Shown here in pieces: positions 27,790-32,593 of a stretch of 32,593 nt of DNA. A program made the translations under genes and the position numbers. Numbering within the stretch: position 1 is the stretch's first letter; every line of letters starts with the position of its first letter. The notes under the pieces were generated by a model. It was not told where the DNA came from and searched no databases. It saw nothing but the letters and a program-made list of their open reading frames with translations. Origin of the DNA: Candidatus Tharpella aukensis (GTDB taxonomy: Bacteria > Desulfobacterota > Anaeroferrophillalia > Anaeroferrophillales > Tharpellaceae); contig JAGGWR010000030.1 of NCBI GenBank assembly GCA_021163445.1, positions 1 through 32,593 on the forward strand. Reading direction: 5' to 3'.

Positions 27790-28532
27790 TGGCTCTAATC
27801 CCGCAAATTATTGCCGGTAACTGGAAGATGAATCTGACTTTGACTCAAGGGCGGCGATTTATCGATTCGCTGGCGTCAGGATTGGTTGGTAAAAAACTTG
27901 AGCGAAAGCTTCTGCTGGCGCCGAATTTTACTTTGTTGTCTGGGCTGATTCAAGGTTGTGCCGATATTGGCGTCGGTTTGATGGCTCAAAACTGTGCCTA
28001 TCAGGAGGCTGGAGCTTTTACCGGTGAAACTTCGGTAGCTATGCTCAAGGATGCCGGAGCCGCCTATGTTTTGGTTGGTCACTCTGAACGCCGCCAATTA
28101 TTTGGCGAAAATGATGATCTTCTTCAGCAGAAAGCACAAGCCGTTGCCGCCGGGGGGTTGGTGCCGATTTTCTGTGTCGGCGAAACCCTGGAACAGCGTC
28201 AAGGCGGCGAAGCTTTCGCAATTGTCAGCAATCAATTGCGTAGTGGCCTGAATCGGTTTCCCTGTGAAAAGTTAATTGTTGCTTATGAGCCGGTCTGGGC
28301 TATTGGTACTGGTCAGACCGCAACTTCGGAAGATGCCCGTTTAATGCATGCCCATATTCGTAAATTTTTAGAGATTCAATTTTCCTGGGGGGAGATGGTG
28401 CCGATTCTCTATGGGGGTAGTGCTAAACCTGGAAATGCGGCGGAACTTCTGGCCCAACCTGAAGTAAATGGCCTATTGGTTGGTGGCGCATCACTTGATC
28501 CGGAGTCATTCTTGCAGATTGCCCTGGCCTGA
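27789..28532 (+). CDS. tpiA: Triosephosphate isomerase
   Basis: IIAGNWKMN, VLVGHSERRQLFGE, VAYEPVWAIGTG, ILYGGSAKPGNA. Confidence 0.97.
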   Translation: MALIPQIIAGNWKMNLTLTQGRRFIDSLASGLVGKKLERKLLLAPNFTLLSGLIQGCADIGVGLMAQNCAYQEAGAFTGETSVAMLKDAGAAYVLVGHSERRQLFGENDDLLQQKAQAVAAGGLVPIFCVGETLEQRQGGEAFAIVSNQLRSGLNRFPCEKLIVAYEPVWAIGTGQTATSEDARLMHAHIRKFLEIQFSWGEMVPILYGGSAKPGNAAELLAQPEVNGLLVGGASLDPESFLQIALA

Positions 28533-28534
28533 GT

Positions 28535-28571
28535 ATTACTTAGCCATCCCGTTACTTTTTATGAGTGTATC
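28535..28571 (+). repeat. Truncated right end of family 2 element
   Basis: acttagccatcccgttactttttatgagtgtatca matches the right terminus of 21653-21803. Confidence 0.85.
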
Positions 28572-28704
28572 ATTTTTGTGGTAAATTTTTTTTACCACGG
28601 GTTTTTCTTGACTTTGTCCGCGCTTATTGGTAAATGGCGCCGTTCTATCATTATTTACTATAACAGCCAAAAATTTCTTACAAGATAAAAGCGGAGAAAA
28701 TACT

Positions 28705-29106
28705 TTGACCTCAATTATAATCGCTGCCCATGTTGTTGTTTGTCTTATTCTGATTGTCGTGATCCTGCTGCAGTCCGGGAGTGCCGGTGGAATGGGCGCG
28801 GCTTTCGGTGGGGGTGGTAGCCAGACCCTCTTTGGGGGTTCCGGTTCCGGTAAGTTTTTTACTCGCTTAACCGCGATTGTTGCAGCTATATTCATGATTA
28901 CTTCAATTTCTCTGACCGTGATGTCGGCACATCGGGCTAAAGGTACCGTTATGCAGGATTACGCAGCCCCGGCTCCGGCTCCGATTGAGGCCCCGGCGGC
29001 AGCGACAACCCCAGCAGCGCCTGTGAATCCGGCTTCTGAGACTTCGTCGGAGAAGGTTGATAAAACCGGGGCTCCGGAAAAATCGGCCACACCGAAGAGC
29101 GAATAG
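28705..29106 (+). CDS. secG: Protein translocase subunit SecG
   Basis: IIIAAHVVVCLILIVVILLQSGSAGGMGAAFGGGGSQTLFGGSGSGKFFTRLTAIVAAIFM; TTG start after cggag. Confidence 0.94.
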   Translation: MTSIIIAAHVVVCLILIVVILLQSGSAGGMGAAFGGGGSQTLFGGSGSGKFFTRLTAIVAAIFMITSISLTVMSAHRAKGTVMQDYAAPAPAPIEAPAAATTPAAPVNPASETSSEKVDKTGAPEKSATPKSE

Positions 29107-29130
29107 CTTCTTTAACACATATTTATTTTC

Positions 29131-29168
29131 AAAAAAAAGGGTTTCCGTTAACGGGAGCCCTTTTTTTG
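29131..29168 (+). terminator. Rho-independent terminator
   Basis: aaaaaaaagggtttccgttaacgggagccctttttttg. Confidence 0.85.
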
Positions 29169-29438
29169 TTTGTGGTATGCAGTTTGCATGTAATTACAGG
29201 GTTCTAATCTGTAGTGAGGATTTTACCTATAGTTTGGGATTTTTGCGGGAATAAGGCAGGTTTTGGGTTACAAGCCTGAAAAAAACTGGTTCAGCAATGT
29301 GATTCTACTGTAATATTGACTAATTAGTTGACATTGCCGGGTTTCATTGTTATGAACTAGTTAAATGAAGATATGTTAATTAGCACAATTTTATTTTTCG
29401 TATAAGAAAATGATTTTATTAAGGAAGGAGCTTGAACG

Positions 29439-30581
29439 ATGAAACTGAAATATATTGCCTTAGTTATCGTTATGGTGTTGATGTCGGCTGCCTGTGGTCA
29501 AGTGACAAAAGAGACGGTGAGCCCGGTTCCGACCGATAAAATTAAGTCGTCCGGTAAACGAGTTGTGATTATGCCTTTTGCTGATTATACTCCAGATTCA
29601 AGTCCGGAGTTTTTCTGGCGGCGCAATCTCCTGGTAAACGAATCTTTAGAGGATGAGTTTGCTCGTTATGGTTTGATGACGGCTCTGAGCGAGGATGTGG
29701 TTGATTACCTTTTAGGCGAACATATCATCGAACCGCCGGAAATTTTCTTTGCCGACACCCCTCATAATAACTATATGCGCTCTGAAGTTGATAGTGGCGA
29801 GTGGTCGACAGCTATGATGGACGAGCTCAAATATGCCATTACCCGGAATGATGAGCTTGAAAAGAAGGATAAAAAACGGCAGGCGATGGCTGGCGGAAGT
29901 CAAGGGAGCTCTCTTCATATCTCTTTAAATAGTGATGAGGTTTCTAAAATCGGTGATTTTTTTGGTGCCGATTATATTGTTCGCGGACGTTTGATTGAAT
30001 TCGAAAAAGGGGTGGCCAAGGATGATTTCAATCCTTTCCATGTTGGCATGTTGCCCTTCTTTTTTAACAGCAGCCAACGCCTGCTCTTTGGTTTGGCAAA
30101 ATCTGAGAACTATGAGTTGATGGACAAAATGGCGATCGGTGGTATTCTTGGTGCCGTCGCCGGAAATGCAAATAAAAACACCCCCTTCAGTGATAGTAAA
30201 AAAAGCACAACCAGCGGTCACCCTCTTTTTGGCTCAACCGTAACCAAAACCTCAGATTATCATGCTTTGAATACTGCCCTTTGGGGAGTTGCCGGTGCTA
30301 GTGCCGCCTATCTCGCGCATAATGGCGGCAAGGTGCCGCGGGCGGTTGTTCAGATTCGGATTATGGTTCAGGATGCGCATACCGGTCGTCTAGTCTGGAG
30401 TAATCGTTCCGAAGTCGAAGTTATCCCTGAGAGCATGTATGCTGAACAGGATTACCGTAAACTGATCGCCAAAGCAATCCGCCGGGCAACCAGCAGCCTG
30501 GTTCGCAGTTTTATTTCTACCGTCGAGAGTGATCTTTTGACCACGCCAATTGAACCAATTGTCGTCAGTGATAATAAATAG
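29439..30581 (+). CDS. Predicted lipoprotein of unknown function
   Basis: 380 aa with signal peptide and lipobox-like MSAACGQ, ggaagg RBS; no family recognised with confidence. Confidence 0.7.
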   Translation: MKLKYIALVIVMVLMSAACGQVTKETVSPVPTDKIKSSGKRVVIMPFADYTPDSSPEFFWRRNLLVNESLEDEFARYGLMTALSEDVVDYLLGEHIIEPPEIFFADTPHNNYMRSEVDSGEWSTAMMDELKYAITRNDELEKKDKKRQAMAGGSQGSSLHISLNSDEVSKIGDFFGADYIVRGRLIEFEKGVAKDDFNPFHVGMLPFFFNSSQRLLFGLAKSENYELMDKMAIGGILGAVAGNANKNTPFSDSKKSTTSGHPLFGSTVTKTSDYHALNTALWGVAGASAAYLAHNGGKVPRAVVQIRIMVQDAHTGRLVWSNRSEVEVIPESMYAEQDYRKLIAKAIRRATSSLVRSFISTVESDLLTTPIEPIVVSDNK

Positions 30582-30601
30582 CTATTGAACTTTACGAGAT
30601 C

Positions 30602-30859
30602 ATGATTATATATACCGAACATTTCAGGGAGATGTTGCGAGAAAGAAAAATTTCTGAAAAGTGGGCTGAGGAGACAATGTCGTCTCCCGACCAAATCTAT
30701 GAGAATGAAGATGGAACAACCCATTATATTAAACAGATCGTAGAAAATGATAATCGATGGTTGAGGGTTATTGTTAATAAGCTCACACTTCCGCACAAAG
30801 TTGTCACAGTATTTTTTGACAGAAGATTAAGGAAAGAATATGAGAATAAGGGTAGATAA
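30602..30859 (+). CDS. DUF4258-like toxin-type protein
   Basis: 85 aa IYTEHFREMLRERKISEKWAEETMSSPDQIYENEDGTTHYIKQIVENDNRWLRVIVN; overlaps a DUF2283-like gene. Confidence 0.8.
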   Translation: MIIYTEHFREMLRERKISEKWAEETMSSPDQIYENEDGTTHYIKQIVENDNRWLRVIVNKLTLPHKVVTVFFDRRLRKEYENKGR

Positions 30860-31040
30860 AGAAACTGATACTCTTTATTTCAGGTTAGATGAGAATAAAA
30901 TTGTTGAGTCAGAAGAGATCCAGCCGGGTGTTATTCTCGATTACGATAATAGTAATAACGTTATAGGAATTGAGTTTCTTGATATTTCGACCAGAGTATC
31001 TCAGGCTGAACTTGCGTCAATGCAGTTTCAAGCCATGTAA
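30840..31040 (+). CDS. DUF2283-like antitoxin-type protein
   Basis: 66 aa MRIRVDKETDTLYFRLDENKIVESEEIQPGVILDYDNSNNVIGIEFLDIS. Confidence 0.85.
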   Translation: MRIRVDKETDTLYFRLDENKIVESEEIQPGVILDYDNSNNVIGIEFLDISTRVSQAELASMQFQAM

Positions 31041-31064
31041 TTTTTTTGGATATCTTGCGGGATT

Positions 31065-31196
31065 GGGGTCATTGCTGGTACAAGGTGCGTCAGCACCCCA
31101 GGCTTCGCTGTGAGCCGTAGCGAGGAAGCACTCCTGGGGTGTGTGACCCCGTTTATGGGAGCGAAGCAATGTTCGCCGCCATTTGTTGTGGCTTTA
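31065..31196. repeat. GGGGTCA-type nested palindromic (REP-like) element
   Basis: ggggtcattgctgg...caccccagg...cctggggtgtgtgaccccgtttatgggagcgaagcaa...cgccgccattt. Confidence 0.8.
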
Positions 31197-31230
31197 TAGT
31201 GAGAAGTTGAATAGTTACCAATAATAATTG

Positions 31231-31312
31231 ATTTTTATCTGTGTAAATTTGTGTCCATTTGTGGTTTTAAAAAAGCGGAACCACAAATGAACACAAATAA
31301 ACACAAATAAGA
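31231..31312. repeat. Imperfect inverted repeat upstream of secreted-protein ORF
   Basis: tttttatctgtgtaaatttgtgtccatttgtggttt / ggaaccacaaatgaacacaaataaacacaaataa. Confidence 0.85.
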
Positions 31313-31354
31313 GTAATATTTTCAGTGCCGGCATTGTCGGTTAAAGGGGGAAGT

Positions 31355-32593
31355 ATGAAGTCAACAGGAATGATAAAGGTTCGCTTGCATGGTAATAAAA
31401 ATTATCATTTGCTAAGCTACCCCTGTCTGGTTCTCTTGTTGTTGGTTATTTTGTCAGCTATTTTCGTTTCACCTTTATGGGCCTTAAATGAAGGTGCAAA
31501 TATCCCCATTTCCGTTGCAAATGGTGGAGCTGAACCTCCTGTTTTGCTAAGTGACGACCAGCAAAACCCCACAATCATTGCCCTTCCAGATAAGAACAAA
31601 TGGTTTGTCGTCTGGGAAGACTGGCGTAATTGGAGAACCACCGGGGTTGATATTTATGGTCGATTTATTAATAGTGATGGAACTCTGTGTGGTAATGAAA
31701 TAGCAATTAGCACGGCTTCAGGTAATCAGATGGTGCCGACGCTTGCTTATCGTGATACGCCTGGTGGTACTGATAATATCATGATCGCCTGGCAGGATAA
31801 TCGAGGTACGGGTTATTCCGGCTATATTTATTTCAATATTCTCAATATCTCTTCATTGGCGGCTAGTTGTTCTTCAGGAGCCATTTTAGGTAGTGAGAGA
31901 AGCGTTGGTTATAGATCTATCGGTGGTGATAGGTTACGCTCACGTAAATTGCCGAAAATTGCTTATGATAAAGCCAAAGATCAATTCTGGATGGTCTGGG
32001 TTGAAAGTCGTGATCAAGTGCAGCGTTTGGTTGAGTACCCTTTTGGCAACTTCGGCTCTCCCAAATGGAACTTTGCAGATTCAAATTATCTCTCTTTCAC
32101 CACGGTATCAGCTGCTGGTTCCAGTGCCGCAATCCCTGAGATCCTTCGTAATACCGATGGTTCTTTATTACGCACGGTGCGCCTAATCTCTTCAACTTCA
32201 GATTTTGATGAAAAGGAGGGAACTGTAGAATACATTTATGAGTATTTTACCGGGATTAATAATATAACTGTTGCTTGTGATGATATCTCGTCTGATGTCT
32301 TGATTGCCTGGCAAGGTATTCGTGGTCAGGCGACACTGACCTGCAAATGGGAGGATAAAGACGAGGAGGAAATTGTTGTAGGAGAGGATTGTAATTGGGA
32401 GGATTGTACTGAACCTTGTGGTGGTGCAGGTGAACCGAATTGTAGCGCCGTTTGTGATAGAGTTTGCACACCGATTATGGGGCCAAACCCAGATTATGGA
32501 GTTCCCACACGGGGCGACACTTATTCAAGTAAATTGAAACTTGAATCTGGTTTCGACGACGGCAATGTTCACATTTACTCCATTTTTGAGCAA
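31355..32593 (+). CDS. Large secreted protein, N-terminal part, running off the window (absent from the ORF track)
   Basis: ATG after aaaggggg, signal-like hydrophobic segment (CLVLLLLVILSAIFVSPLWA), then an open frame to the last base with WEDWRN / WQDNRG motifs and a Cys-rich stretch. Confidence 0.85.
   Translation, partial: MKSTGMIKVRLHGNKNYHLLSYPCLVLLLLVILSAIFVSPLWALNEGANIPISVANGGAEPPVLLSDDQQNPTIIALPDKNKWFVVWEDWRNWRTTGVDIYGRFINSDGTLCGNEIAISTASGNQMVPTLAYRDTPGGTDNIMIAWQDNRGTGYSGYIYFNILNISSLAASCSSGAILGSERSVGYRSIGGDRLRSRKLPKIAYDKAKDQFWMVWVESRDQVQRLVEYPFGNFGSPKWNFADSNYLSFTTVSAAGSSAAIPEILRNTDGSLLRTVRLISSTSDFDEKEGTVEYIYEYFTGINNITVACDDISSDVLIAWQGIRGQATLTCKWEDKDEEEIVVGEDCNWEDCTEPCGGAGEPNCSAVCDRVCTPIMGPNPDYGVPTRGDTYSSKLKLESGFDDGNVHIYSIFEQ

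Noticed and set aside
28578-28599. gtggtaaattttttttaccac hairpin between tpiA and secG
   Set aside because: A possible weak terminator, but AT-rich with a short stem and no clean following T-run; not confident enough to annotate.

Overview
This 32.6 kb window looks chromosomal and resembles a sulfate- or metal-reducing, Desulfobacterota-like bacterium; that taxonomy is inferred from tetraheme cytochrome c3 genes, DsrE and gene style only. Supported genes include: a partial Fe-S subunit; a VapBC-type TA pair; an AhpD-like CMD protein; an HNH nuclease; a hybrid histidine kinase; a wHTH/ferredoxin protein; DsrE; pstSCAB; DUF1847; an alpha/beta hydrolase; MltF; a deoxyinosine/uracil-DNA glycosylase-like protein; a transglutaminase-like protein; dapB; gyrA; ubiE; elbB; two tandem cytochrome c3 genes; resB and ccsA; gap-pgk-tpiA-secG; a lipoprotein; a DUF4258/DUF2283 pair; and a large secreted protein running off the right edge. 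No rRNA, tRNA, CRISPR array or transposase gene was found. The most striking content is intergenic. Family 1 is a ~130 bp palindromic MITE-like element (six copies) with GTAACTATTCAGC ends and exact 8-bp target duplications at several copies, suggesting IS66-type mobilisation. Family 2 is a ~151 bp hairpin element (four copies plus a fragment) that sits on gene 3' ends, supplies stop codons, and shows compensatory stem changes. Family 3 is a 168 bp inverted-repeat element with a nested GGGGTCAGA...TCTGACCCC hairpin, and two further elements share GGGGTCA modules. Together they punctuate nearly every operon boundary. All calls come from reading the sequence; no searches were run.
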